Source of the DNA: JBBDNV01 sp040877415
Lineage (GTDB): Bacteria; Planctomycetota; Planctomycetia; Pirellulales; PALSA-1355
Assembly: GCA_040877415.1 (NCBI GenBank)
Contig: JBBDNV010000144.1
Span: 8,995 to 72,994, forward strand
Direction of reading: 5' to 3'
DNA: 64,000 nucleotides
Shown here: positions 36,940 to 45,816 of the stretch, in pieces
How positions within the stretch are numbered: the stretch's first letter is position 1
Layout of the letters: the number at the start of each line of letters is the position of its first letter
The notes under the pieces: model-generated
Told to the model about the DNA's origin: nothing
What the model saw: only the letters and a program-made list of their open reading frames with translations
The model's database searches: none
Made by a program: the position numbers and the translations under genes

Positions 36940-37047
36940 GTGTGTGGCAAGGAATTCTGGCAGGTAGCTGAGTTCGCAAGAACCCAGATGATTCAGGCTG
37001 AATTCTTGCGAATGCAGCTACACACGCCATAGAAACTTGCCACACAC
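36940..37047. repeat. 108-base nested inverted repeat
   Basis: The outer arms are GTGTGTGGCAAG (36940-36951) and CTTGCCACACAC (37036-37047), a perfect 12-bp match. Inside, GTAGCTG (36964-36970) pairs with CAGCTAC (37015-37021), TTCGCAAGAA (36973-36982) pairs with TTCTTGCGAA (37003-37012), and ATTCA pairs with TGAAT at the centre. The shape fits a small non-autonomous element or an RNA hairpin that could tune expression between the TolC and HlyD genes. It has no T-run typical of a terminator. Confidence 0.7.
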
Positions 37048-37079
37048 TTTTCCACTGACTTCCCCCCATGTTTCACCTG

Positions 37080-39950
37080 CTAAGGGGGAAGGATCGCAGG
37101 CAATTCCGCGGCACGCGGGCCATCGGAAGACGGCAACAGCCTGATTTCGCTTCCGGAGGTCAGTTCACCTTCCACTTCATCGGTTGGCAAATATCCGGCC
37201 GTCCGCGAGCCATCGCTGACGAGATCGTCTGGCCCGCGCGGCACGACGGGCAACGCCATCGCTTCTTCGGGTGCCGCCGCGGGCATCTCAGCCGCCGGAC
37301 TGACGCTCTGGGGTTGCAGTTTCTCCGCGCCGCCGTCCGGCTCGCTCGCGCCGTCGCGCAAATCGTTCGGATCGACGCCGGCTTCTTCCATCCAATCGAT
37401 CGGCACATTGGGGGGCAGCGGACACTCGTCGTCCGTAAGCGATGCGGCTTCCTCGAACGGCTTGTCGATCCACATGCCACAATCGTCGAGATCCAGTATG
37501 CCCAAGTCGCGATACAAGAGCAGCCGGGCCTGATAATAATTTAACACCACGCTCATCAGAAAGTTCTGCGCGCTCGTCAAGTCATTTAATGCAAAAATCA
37601 GGTTTTGCCCGACCGTGGGGCCCAGGGCCTCGACCGGCTGTCCCGGCTGCACCGGCGCGGGCGGCTTGTTGAGATCTTCGCGCGTTTTGTCCACCCGGCG
37701 CACCGAGATCATCACGGCGCGGCGCTGAATCTCCAAATTGGTTTCCAACTGCGCCAGTTGCCGCAGCCGGAAGCGCAACGACAGATTGATACCGTCCTGG
37801 TACTGGTAGAGCGCCCGACGCTGTCGTTGATAGAAAATCAGCGCGGAGCGGTAATCGTTGCGCGCCAGCCGGCGGGCAAACGGGGCGTCGAACTCCACGC
37901 CCACTCGAAGACTCCCGTTCTTTCCGCTAAAGTTGACGGGATTGTTGCCGACCGTGTTGACGTCGCCCGCAAACGTCAAATTGAGGCCCGCCTTCAACAG
38001 ATTCGCGTTGAACGTGATCAACCGCCACTGGTCGACGAGGCTGGCCCGATTGTTCATCCAATCGAGACGGTTGGCCCGGGCAATTTCCAGGGCTCGCTCC
38101 CCGGTCAGCTCAATATGGGGAATTGTGACGGTTTCCAGCAGGGCCCGGGCCTTAACCAGTGTCAACTCCTGCGCGAGCCCCGACAGCCCGACCCCCAAGT
38201 TCACCAGTTCGTTTAGCGCCTGACCGGTCTCGCCGCCGCCCTCGACGCTGTTTCGCACGTTTTGCAACATGCCTTCGGTGTCGGCAAACCGCGTCTCGAC
38301 GTCTTTGCGGCTGCCCTGCAGCTTTTCACGCTCTGCGGCGAAAGTTTGCTGCTGGGTTTGGGACATTTGTTTCTCGCGTTCGGGCACGGCGGCTTCAAGC
38401 TTTTCCATGTCAAGGCTGGCCGACGCGAATTGTTCGCCCAGCCGATCGCGCAGAGCCGACAGCGTCGCCAACGCTTTGGCCAGGTCTTCACGCGTGGGTT
38501 CCTCCGGCAGATCGCCGACCACGCGGACGAATCCCTCGATCATGCGCTGCACGGACACGGTATCGGGATCGAGAAACTGAAATTCTTCGAGCATCGAGTC
38601 GTCCAGCGCGACCGCCGTGTCGGGGGGCAGCCCGAGAGTTCCTACCTTGAATGTATCCAGCGAATTCTGGTAACCGATTTGCGCGTCGAGCAGGTTTGCC
38701 CGCGTGGTCTCGATGTTCTGGCGGAATTGGTCGACCTGCACGATGTCGATCAGGCCGGCATCGAGGTTGGCCTCCAGCAGACCCAACGTGCCGAGCAGGG
38801 CATTGAGATTCCCCTGGAAGTTGGCAACCTGCTGCTTTTGCTGCAACAGTCCGATGAACCCGCCCACCTGTCCGGCACCCCCGCCGGAAAAGCCGGCGCC
38901 TGCGACACCCCCTCCTCCGCCACCAGCCCCGCCGCCGCGAATTCCAAACGTGCCGCTGCCGACCCCACCGAAGCCGCCCGCCCCCTGGCCGGTAAAGCCG
39001 GTCAAGCCGGTGCCGCCGAAGAATCCACCTGAGCGCTGCGGTCCGGCTACGTTCGTGGCGCCAACGGTCACGCTGGCGTAGAACCCTTGCCGGTAGTACT
39101 GGAAGGCCCGCAAATTGGCCAGCAAAGCCCGCTCGGCGATCGTCAACTGTTCCATCACGAAGGCCCGGCCTCCGTTTCGCAACAGGGGCTGGATGAGGCT
39201 GAAATTCAAAAGCGACGTGGTGAAGTTGGTATCCGGTCCGGCAAATTGCCACACGACGGAGTTTGCGAACCCGACCAAGAGCTCGCCCCCCGCCGAAAGG
39301 CCTCGAGCGAAACCCGCGTTCGTTCTCTGCGTCAGCCTGTTTTGTTCCCCCAGCCCTGAGCGCAGCGCACCCTCGTGTTCGAACACGGTCTCCGAATTGC
39401 CGAAGAATTTCACGTCGAAGCGGAACCGCTCCGTGCTCACGTCCAGCGCCGAGAGGTAGATGGTTTCGATCTGGTCGCGATAGTCGGACGAGTGCACCTG
39501 CGCCAGGCACACCGAACCGTTCATGCTCAGCTTGATCGCCCCGTCCTCGGTCACTTCGTTGTATTGGGTGAGCAGCTCCTTCCAGCGCGGATTCTCCAGG
39601 TAGTACCAGTCGCCGTTCGCGTGCCAGCAAGGCCACTGCTTTCGCCCCGCGACGCAGTGCATGTAGCGGTGCGAGGCCGGATCGTCGTACGGCATCGGCG
39701 GACAATCCGGATTGGTCGGATCGAAGTACCGTGCGCGGGGATCCATCCCGATCGTGAAGTTGAGGTATCGCCAGCGCGGGTCGTTCGACTTTTGCGTGAC
39801 CAGGTATTTGACTTCCTTGTCGGCGCGCAGCCGGAAGAACTGCCGGCTGCAGCCGCACAGCGAAGCCATTACCAGCACGAGCGCCCCGCAGGCCAGAATC
39901 GCCCGTCGCCCCGAGAATTCAGTCACGTGCACCGCTATCGTCCGTGTCAT
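37080..39950 (-). CDS. TolC-family outer-membrane efflux lipoprotein, enlarged and glycine-rich
   Basis: This 956-residue outer-membrane protein is about twice the length of a usual TolC. The start MTRTIAVHVTEF is followed by a hydrophobic stretch ending in LCGC, a lipobox with acylated Cys at 34. TolC-type repeats are visible around SLIQPLLRNGGRAFVMEQLTIAERALLANLRAF and LDAGLIDIVQVDQFRQNIETTRANLLDAQIGYQNSLD. Near the C-terminus are FALNDLTSAQNFLMSVVLNYYQARLLLYRDLGIL. A strongly Gly-rich insert lies at 308-364. It is the first gene of the efflux operon. In-frame sequence upstream to 40217 is not conserved-looking and is excluded. Confidence 0.88.
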   Translation of the reverse strand: MTRTIAVHVTEFSGRRAILACGALVLVMASLCGCSRQFFRLRADKEVKYLVTQKSNDPRWRYLNFTIGMDPRARYFDPTNPDCPPMPYDDPASHRYMHCVAGRKQWPCWHANGDWYYLENPRWKELLTQYNEVTEDGAIKLSMNGSVCLAQVHSSDYRDQIETIYLSALDVSTERFRFDVKFFGNSETVFEHEGALRSGLGEQNRLTQRTNAGFARGLSAGGELLVGFANSVVWQFAGPDTNFTTSLLNFSLIQPLLRNGGRAFVMEQLTIAERALLANLRAFQYYRQGFYASVTVGATNVAGPQRSGGFFGGTGLTGFTGQGAGGFGGVGSGTFGIRGGGAGGGGGGVAGAGFSGGGAGQVGGFIGLLQQKQQVANFQGNLNALLGTLGLLEANLDAGLIDIVQVDQFRQNIETTRANLLDAQIGYQNSLDTFKVGTLGLPPDTAVALDDSMLEEFQFLDPDTVSVQRMIEGFVRVVGDLPEEPTREDLAKALATLSALRDRLGEQFASASLDMEKLEAAVPEREKQMSQTQQQTFAAEREKLQGSRKDVETRFADTEGMLQNVRNSVEGGGETGQALNELVNLGVGLSGLAQELTLVKARALLETVTIPHIELTGERALEIARANRLDWMNNRASLVDQWRLITFNANLLKAGLNLTFAGDVNTVGNNPVNFSGKNGSLRVGVEFDAPFARRLARNDYRSALIFYQRQRRALYQYQDGINLSLRFRLRQLAQLETNLEIQRRAVMISVRRVDKTREDLNKPPAPVQPGQPVEALGPTVGQNLIFALNDLTSAQNFLMSVVLNYYQARLLLYRDLGILDLDDCGMWIDKPFEEAASLTDDECPLPPNVPIDWMEEAGVDPNDLRDGASEPDGGAEKLQPQSVSPAAEMPAAAPEEAMALPVVPRGPDDLVSDGSRTAGYLPTDEVEGELTSGSEIRLLPSSDGPRAAELPAILPP

Positions 39951-40369
39951 CAGTGATCGAGATGGATGAATCGATCGGCCAGCGCGCCCTGTGCGCAAGC
40001 CGCCAACTGGGGTATTCGATGAGTAGCTTCGGCTGGTTAATTGGGATGACTTTAGCGATTGCAAGAACCTTGCCGATAATGCGAACTCTAGCGACCGCAT
40101 GCACCGACAGCAGGCCCGCCGTGGACTTCCCAGGTTTTCCAGTTCTCCAATCCGCCACGTACCGCGGTTTCTCCGCGGCTGTGGCGCCATAGGCGGGCGG
40201 GAATCGGCTTGCGACATGGGGCGCGGCGAATTATCCTATTTGTTGGGCGCCAAGCACCTTAGAACGTTTTTCAATGCCGCCGCGCCGCCGATTTCGACCG
40301 CAGCGCAGCGGCTCGTTTGCCGCGGTCGCCCCGATGCGTTGCTTACCGGGAATACCGAGGGAGGCCTCC
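39951..40369. other. Divergent intergenic region TolC / DUF1598
   Basis: These 419 bases hold no supported gene. A promoter candidate toward DUF1598 is at 40209-40237. A short hairpin (CCGCGG repeated, near 40160-40177) is present. No convincing promoter for the efflux operon was recognised on the minus strand. Confidence 0.55.
40209..40237 (+). promoter_or_regulatory. Promoter candidate for the DUF1598 gene
   Basis: TTGCGA (40209-40214), a 17-base spacer and TATCCT (40232-40237) form a moderate sigma70-type match, giving a leader of about 125 bases. Confidence 0.4.
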
Positions 40370-41728
40370 ATGTCCATTCGCAACCGCACCACCACGCAAG
40401 CGCGCCGGTTCGTGCTGGCAACCGCCCTGGCCGCTGCGAGCCTGTATGGGCTTCAGCCCGCACAGGCCCAGTTTGTCAATCAACAGGTCGGCGGCGTTTC
40501 GATCGACGCGCGCGGAGTCTTGTCCAAAATTCGCGTCGACGAGCTCGACCAATTGAAGCATCATCGCCAGGCGGCTTTCATGGCCGTGCCGGGCGAGCTG
40601 AAGGATGCCGGCCTGCGCAAAGTCTCGCTGCGCGAGCTCGAAGCCGCCATCGAAGAACACCAAAAAAATGGCACCCCGATCAGCGACGACATCCGCTATT
40701 TGGCCGGTCTCCAGCGGATTCAATACGTTTTCGTCTATCCCGAGACCCGCGACATCGTGATTGCCGGTCCGGCCGAGGGTTGGAAGCTTAACGCCTTGGG
40801 AGACGTGGTTGGAGAGACGACCAACCGGCCGGTGCTTCTGCTCGACGACTTGCTCGTGGCCCTGCGCTCGATCGAAGGCGCCCAGCAGACGGGCATCTCG
40901 TGTTCGATCGATCCGACCGAGGACGGCTTGGCACGAAGTGCCGCCCTGACCCGGAAACTCCGCAACCCCGGCGCCAACATCAAGCCGCTCCTGGCCGAGC
41001 TGGAACAAGCCATGGGGCCGCAGACGATCACCGTCAAGGGCGTGCCCGACACCAGCCATTTCGCCCGCGTGCTGGTGGCCGCCGACTACCGCATGAAGCG
41101 GATCGCGATGGGGTTTGAAGAATCGCCCGTCGCCGGGCTGCCCAACTATTTGCAGATGATCAAGACGACCGGCCGCGCGCCCAAGAGCATGCTGCCCCGC
41201 TGGTGGCTCGAACCCAATTACGACGCGATCCTGGCCGACGCCGATGGTATGGCCTTCGAGTTTCGCGGGGCCGGCGTCAAGGCGCTGACGCAGGATGAGG
41301 TCGCCACGGCCTCGGGCCAGAAGCAGGCCACCGGAAAGTCCGACCCGCGGGCCCAGAAATGGGCCGAGCTGATGACGGCCCACTACGACGAGCTGTCGAC
41401 CAAAGACCCGATTTTCGGCCAACTGCGCAATTGCATCGACATGGCCGTCCTGGCGGCCTTGATTCACAAGGAAAACCTGGCCGAGAAAGCCGGCTGGAGT
41501 ATGGCGCTGTTGGTCAGTTCCGAGTTGCCGGTCGAGAGTTATCACGCCCCGCGCCAAGTCGACTCGCAAGGCAGCGCCGTGGCCAAGGGCGGCGCCTGGG
41601 TGCTGAGCGTATCGGGCGGCGTGCTGATCAATCCCTGGCAACCGCTGGCCGAACCGCAGCAGAGTCTCGAATTAGGCGCCGATCGCACCAAAGCCGCCAC
41701 GCGCGGTACGGGCTGGTGGTGGAACTAA
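40370..41728 (+). CDS. DUF1598 secreted protein
   Basis: This 452-residue planctomycete DUF1598 family protein has a signal peptide (RRFVLATALAAASLYGLQPAQAQ, cleavage after AQA). Conserved-looking family regions include FVYPETRDIVIAGPAEGW, GISCSIDPTEDGLAR, RVLVAADYRMKRIAMGFE and PKSMLPRWWLEPNYDAIL. The ATG at 40370 sits behind a good ribosome binding site, GAGGGAGG. No activity is known for the family. It is transcribed divergently from the efflux operon and ends eight bases from a convergent small gene. Confidence 0.88.
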   Translation: MSIRNRTTTQARRFVLATALAAASLYGLQPAQAQFVNQQVGGVSIDARGVLSKIRVDELDQLKHHRQAAFMAVPGELKDAGLRKVSLRELEAAIEEHQKNGTPISDDIRYLAGLQRIQYVFVYPETRDIVIAGPAEGWKLNALGDVVGETTNRPVLLLDDLLVALRSIEGAQQTGISCSIDPTEDGLARSAALTRKLRNPGANIKPLLAELEQAMGPQTITVKGVPDTSHFARVLVAADYRMKRIAMGFEESPVAGLPNYLQMIKTTGRAPKSMLPRWWLEPNYDAILADADGMAFEFRGAGVKALTQDEVATASGQKQATGKSDPRAQKWAELMTAHYDELSTKDPIFGQLRNCIDMAVLAALIHKENLAEKAGWSMALLVSSELPVESYHAPRQVDSQGSAVAKGGAWVLSVSGGVLINPWQPLAEPQQSLELGADRTKAATRGTGWWWN

Positions 41729-41735
41729 GTTGTGG

Positions 41736-42053
41736 TCAGCGGTCAGGAGTTAAAGCTCGGATTCTCTGCTCGGCTTCGGCACCGATGTAGATCGACGATC
41801 GGAGGAACTCATCGATCAGCCTGAGCGGGTTTCGCTCCGCAAGACTTGCATCGGAAACGTCCCGCATCCGTTCCAGCTCGCGCGAAATCTTCTCTCGCTC
41901 CTCGAGGAGCCGATCAAACTGCTCGTCGCAGGCGGTAATCGGCGGCGGATAGCTGCGAATCTCCTCGTAGATTCGGCTCTTTGCGCCCTCCAGCTCGATC
42001 TTGATTTCCCGCCATACCGACTCGATTAAGGCCGGTTTCACCTGTTCGCTCAT
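41736..42053 (-). CDS. Hypothetical helical protein
   Basis: I do not recognise this 105-residue protein. It is strongly helical and charged, with likely coiled coil in FDRLLEEREKISRELERMRD. A hydrophobic patch, PLRLIDEFLRSSIYIGAEAEQRI, lies near the end. It has neither signal peptide nor membrane segment. No clear ribosome binding site precedes ATG 42053, and expression is uncertain. A strong 11-bp palindrome (42093-42121) stands just upstream. Confidence 0.6.
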   Translation of the reverse strand: MSEQVKPALIESVWREIKIELEGAKSRIYEEIRSYPPPITACDEQFDRLLEEREKISRELERMRDVSDASLAERNPLRLIDEFLRSSIYIGAEAEQRIRALTPDR

Positions 42054-42092
42054 TGCGGCATCGAGCCTGGCAACTAGAAAATGCGGCTGCGC

Positions 42093-42121
42093 GCCGAGCC
42101 CGCCTAACGAGCGGGCTCGGC
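42093..42121. repeat. Perfect 11-bp palindrome with 7-base loop
   Basis: GCCGAGCCCGC (42093-42103) pairs perfectly with GCGGGCTCGGC (42111-42121). No T-run follows on either strand. It probably belongs to a dispersed palindrome family, but it is single in this window. Confidence 0.6.
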
Positions 42122-42160
42122 ACGATCCGGCCGTGAAAACCCTAACCGAACAAGGCCCGT

Positions 42161-42949
42161 CTATTTCTTGTTGTCCTTCTTGTCTTCCGTCTTCTCCGCG
42201 GCCTTCTCCATGGGCTTCTCGAAGATCGCTTCGTCGATATCGCCGTTCACCTTGGTCTCGGTGTAGGTCGTCTGAATGTCGAGGACGTCGCCAATCTGGG
42301 CCCTATTCTTGGTCGGAAGCTTGACCGGGCCGAACTCCTCGTAGCCCGACGTCTCGACGACAATCTCGATCTCGCCGAACATCGGGTTGTTCTGTTTCAG
42401 CGTCGTGCGCATGATCTGGTCCGACTCTTTGTCGACAAAGATCTTGACCGCGGGCCCTTCTTTGGGCGTCATCTGGATGACGTAGTACGCGACGTCGTCG
42501 ACCGTTTCATCGTCGAGCTTTTCCGTCTTCATGCCGTCATCGATCTTCACGAAGGGATTCAACTCCGCGCTCTGCTTGATCTGGTTGGCTTCCTGGCCTT
42601 CGAGCTCCTGCAGGCCCATCATGCCGTCGCGCCAGGCGACCTTTCCGTTCCAGCCGTCCTTCTGCACGAAGACCGCCAGATCCAATGCCCGCAGCGCCTT
42701 TTTCCCCGGAATGATAGTCTCTTGGACGCTCCCTTCCATTTGACCGAAGGCGCCGTCGACTTTGACCTCGCCTTTGCGCTCGAGCCCCTTCAGGCCCACG
42801 AGCGCATCGCGCCCGCCTTGCGCCTTGATATTCTTCGCCATGATCTCTTCGGCCGTCTGCGCCCCCGCGGCGGACGCCATGACCGCGATCAACGCTGCCG
42901 CCAAAAACGAGACGGCCCTTTGTACACGCCAACCTGACAAGTCTTTCAT
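42161..42949 (-). CDS. Secreted LolA/LppX-like (outer membrane lipoprotein-sorting) protein
   Basis: This 262-residue exported protein starts MKDLSGWRVQRAVSFLAAALIAVMASAAGAQ, a Sec signal. The mature part reads TAEEIMAKNIKAQGGRDALVGLKGLERKGEV, then VDDVAYYVIQMTPKEGPAVKIFVDKESDQIMRTT. This is the pattern of the LolA/LolB-like half-barrel proteins often annotated as outer membrane lipoprotein-sorting. The C-terminal tail is Lys/Glu/Asp-rich. A role in carrying a lipid or lipoprotein through the periplasm is inferred from the fold only. The in-frame extension upstream to 43117 is rejected because the signal peptide defines the start. Confidence 0.8.
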   Translation of the reverse strand: MKDLSGWRVQRAVSFLAAALIAVMASAAGAQTAEEIMAKNIKAQGGRDALVGLKGLERKGEVKVDGAFGQMEGSVQETIIPGKKALRALDLAVFVQKDGWNGKVAWRDGMMGLQELEGQEANQIKQSAELNPFVKIDDGMKTEKLDDETVDDVAYYVIQMTPKEGPAVKIFVDKESDQIMRTTLKQNNPMFGEIEIVVETSGYEEFGPVKLPTKNRAQIGDVLDIQTTYTETKVNGDIDEAIFEKPMEKAAEKTEDKKDNKK

Positions 42950-43177
42950 TGCAATCACCCTTTGCGGATCCTCTAGTTGAACTGCGATCGGTCGACAAAT
43001 GACGCACGACGCTTGGAGCCCACCGGACCCACGATGAGCATACCAAGTGTTCGCGGGCCATGCGACCAATTCGATTCCCGCGCGCCACCCCCCTCGTCTG
43101 AGAATCGATCCGTGCATCAGACTTTACGTGGCCGGGCCGCGCGGGCACGGCACGCCGTTCGATCGAGAATCTCGCGG

Positions 43178-43238
43178 AAAAAAACAACGCCGTCGGGGAA
43201 CGAGCCCCGCGCGATGCCCGAGGGGTGAGCACGGCGTT
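43178..43238 (-). terminator. Intrinsic terminator of the ACT-domain gene
   Basis: On the minus strand, arms at 43231-43238 and 43186-43193 (AACGCCGT with ACGGCGTT) enclose a GC-rich inner hairpin. Seven T follow (A-run at 43178-43184 on the plus strand). The stem begins within the stop codon of the ACT gene. Confidence 0.7.
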
Positions 43239-43626
43239 AGCTGGCCACGTCCGCCAGCACCTTCTTGGCCATTTTGTCGTTGTCCGCGACGACCGCCAGC
43301 TCGATGAGGTCGTCCGCCACACCCACCAGGTAAATCGCTTCCAAATTCAAGCCGGCTTCGGCCAATTTAGACGCCACCCCGGTCAGCTCACCGGCCTTGT
43401 TTTCCAACAACACCTTCGTCACGTCATGTTCTTCGAAGCGAATGTTCCGTTCGCGCAGCGCGCTGCGGGCCGCGTCGGCGTCGTCGGGAATAATCCGCAC
43501 CTGGGCCTGACCGGCGACGCTCATCGCGGCCAGCGATTTGATGTTCACGCCGGCAAACGAAAGCGCGTTGGTGACGTCTGCCAGCTCGCCGGGAATATGC
43601 GTCAAGCGAATCAAGAAATCTTTCAT
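43237..43626 (-). CDS. Tandem ACT-domain protein
   Basis: This 129-residue protein consists of two ACT domains, MKDFLIRLTHIPGELADVTNALSFAGVNIKSLAAMS (1-65) and VTKVLLENKAGELTGVASKLAEAGLNLEAIYLV (66-129). ACT domains bind amino acids or other small ligands and control linked enzymes. A free tandem of this type may act as a stand-alone regulator or sensor. No amino-acid biosynthesis gene is adjacent. A terminator follows directly, so the gene is a single-gene transcript. Confidence 0.88.
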   Translation of the reverse strand: MKDFLIRLTHIPGELADVTNALSFAGVNIKSLAAMSVAGQAQVRIIPDDADAARSALRERNIRFEEHDVTKVLLENKAGELTGVASKLAEAGLNLEAIYLVGVADDLIELAVVADNDKMAKKVLADVAS

Positions 43627-43762
43627 GCCATCTTCCTTCCCTATAAGAGGGTGCGGCTGCTACCGCATTCGAGTCGTTCGGCGGTGTGCCGTCAAGCATC
43701 CGACGGTCCCGCGCCCCTTCCCGTGCCACTTGCAGGCGTGTGGTGAGCTGCCGGCGAGCTAT

Positions 43763-43790
43763 TTGCCACTCGTCACGAGCGCGATAGAAT
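43763..43790 (+). promoter_or_regulatory. Promoter candidate for the beta-helix gene
   Basis: TTGCCA (43763-43768), a 16-base spacer and TAGAAT (43785-43790) form a moderate sigma70 match. The 300-base region 43627-43926 otherwise holds nothing that I recognise, apart from the strong GAGGAG ribosome binding site before ATG 43927. Confidence 0.45.
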
Positions 43791-43926
43791 CGAGCGGCAC
43801 GGCATATCCAGCACGCCGCTACGGCAACGCGGGCCGATTCCGAACTCAAGTGGAGATAAGCACCAGGGGCACGCACATTCGATTGAGCAACCGTCCGATC
43901 GAACCGGTTGCGCGAGGAGAGAAGCG

Positions 43927-45699
43927 ATGAATCGACACCCAATGCTGTCCAAGTTGTTCGCACCCGCGTTTGGGGCCACCAGGCGACGTAGACCACCCGC
44001 CAGGCGAATCGGCCTGGAGCCGCTCGAAGACCGGGCAATGCTGACTGCCTACATCGTGGACACCGACGCCGACGTTGTTGCCAACGACGGTTTGATCAGC
44101 CTCCGCGAAGCGGTCGAGGCGTCGAGCACGAACGCGCCTTCGGGCGATGCCCCCGCGGGCATGGCCAACGGCGATGCCATCACCTTCGATCCGTCCCTGG
44201 ATGGTTTGCCCATCCATCTCATGCTGGGCGAGTTATCGATCACCGACGACCTGTTGATCAGCGGTCAGGCCCTCGACATCACCATCGATGCCGGCGGGGC
44301 AAGCCGCGTGTTTGCCATCCATACGGGCGAGGTCGTCGCCTTGGCGCATTTAACGCTAACCGGCGGTGCCGTTGCCGATGACGGCGGCGCTATCGCCGCG
44401 GCCGGCGGTGGCGTGACCCACCTCCGCGACATGAGGATTCTCGACAGTACGGCGAGCGGGCACGGCGGCGGCGGTCTGTTCATCGACGCCAGCATGGTCC
44501 ACATTTTCCATTCTCTTATTTCCGGAAACACGGCCGACGGCGCGACGGGCAGCGGTGGTGGAATCCTCAACGGGCCGGGCGGCCGGCTCCGCGTATTCCA
44601 ATCCGAGATTTCAGAAAACACTGCCAACCGAGCCGGCGGCGGCATCGAAGACAATTCGGGAGCCGGCTTGGGAGTCACGCTGTGGCACTCGGCGCTCGAG
44701 GGTAACAATGCCGGCGTGGCACCCGCGGCCGCCGCGCCCGGCAACGGCGGCGGTCTGCACGTCACCGGCCCCGGCGACGTCGCCATCTTCGCCAGCAGGG
44801 TGATCGGCAACGTGGCGGCGGCCGAAGGGGGCGGCCTGTGGAACGGAACCGGCCGGATGACCGTCGTCCATACCGTCGTCCGCGAGAACTCGGCCAGCGG
44901 CGACGCCGCGGACGACGGCGGCGGAGGAATCTTCAACAACGGGGGCACGCTGTTCGTCACCTGGTCGACCATCGCCCACAACACGGCGGACGGAGCCGCG
45001 GGCAGCGGCGGCGGAATCTTCTCCAACGGCGGCCACGCAACCATTGTGGCGTCGCGAATCGACGGCAACTCCGCCAACCGAGCCGGCGGCGGCATTGAGG
45101 TCGTTGCGGCCAACGTCGGCATTGTGTTTTCCTCCCTGGCGGAAAACGTTGCCGGGCCGGTCGGATCGGCCGCGCCGGGAAATGGCGGCGGGCTGCACGT
45201 CAGCGGGGCCCATTCTACGGTTCGAGTGCAAAGCAGCCGAGTCACCGGCAACACGGCGGCCAGCGAGGGCGGCGGGCTGTGGAACGACGAGGGAAGCACA
45301 ATGAACGTCGTCGCCTCGACGATCAGCCGCAATCAGGCGCTGGGAACCGCGCTCGACAACGGAGGCGGAGGCATCTTCAACAACGGCGGCGTCCTCGACA
45401 TCGTCTTCTCCACCATCAACTGGAACTCCTCGGCCGGCAGCGGCGGCGGGCTGTTTCTGGGCGACGGCGGACACGTCCACATTTCGGCGAGCCAGATTTT
45501 CCAAAACGAGGCCGACGAAAACGGCGGTGGAATCTACAACAATGCCGACTTGGTCCTGCAGTTTTCCTCGGTCCACCACAATTCCGCGGCCGACGGCGGC
45601 GGAATCTACACCGACACGCTGGGCATCACCGACCTGGTCATCGCCTTCTTGTTTGGAAACAACCCGAATGACCTGGCCGGACCAGGAATGGTGATTTGA
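43927..45699 (+). CDS. Surface beta-helix protein with polymorphic-membrane-type GGGI repeats
   Basis: This 590-residue protein starts with a basic segment and the planctomycete N-terminal motif LEPLEDRAMLTAYIVDT, then a CSLREA-like ISLREAVEASS. The rest is a right-handed beta-helix built from many GGG(I/L) turns with NTA or NSA tags (NTANRAGGGIED, AEGGGLWNGTGR), as in polymorphic outer-membrane repeats. A unit of about 151 residues is present twice (44527-44979 and 44980-45432). It is probably extracellular or surface-attached and could bind carbohydrate. Strong GAGGAG precedes the ATG. Confidence 0.85.
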   Translation: MNRHPMLSKLFAPAFGATRRRRPPARRIGLEPLEDRAMLTAYIVDTDADVVANDGLISLREAVEASSTNAPSGDAPAGMANGDAITFDPSLDGLPIHLMLGELSITDDLLISGQALDITIDAGGASRVFAIHTGEVVALAHLTLTGGAVADDGGAIAAAGGGVTHLRDMRILDSTASGHGGGGLFIDASMVHIFHSLISGNTADGATGSGGGILNGPGGRLRVFQSEISENTANRAGGGIEDNSGAGLGVTLWHSALEGNNAGVAPAAAAPGNGGGLHVTGPGDVAIFASRVIGNVAAAEGGGLWNGTGRMTVVHTVVRENSASGDAADDGGGGIFNNGGTLFVTWSTIAHNTADGAAGSGGGIFSNGGHATIVASRIDGNSANRAGGGIEVVAANVGIVFSSLAENVAGPVGSAAPGNGGGLHVSGAHSTVRVQSSRVTGNTAASEGGGLWNDEGSTMNVVASTISRNQALGTALDNGGGGIFNNGGVLDIVFSTINWNSSAGSGGGLFLGDGGHVHISASQIFQNEADENGGGIYNNADLVLQFSSVHHNSAADGGGIYTDTLGITDLVIAFLFGNNPNDLAGPGMVI

Positions 45700-45816
45700 A
45701 CTCCGGCTTTTGCCGGGCTCCTAATTGACGACAGAATTGAGATTGCCCTACGGGCGACCAACGGGAGCGCCGATGCTCCAGGGTTTTCGCGTCGCCTACA
45801 TAGGACATTATCAATC

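Noticed and set aside
39951..40217. N-terminal extension of the TolC-family protein
   Set aside because: The lipoprotein signal starts at 39950. The extension would put 89 unrelated residues before it.
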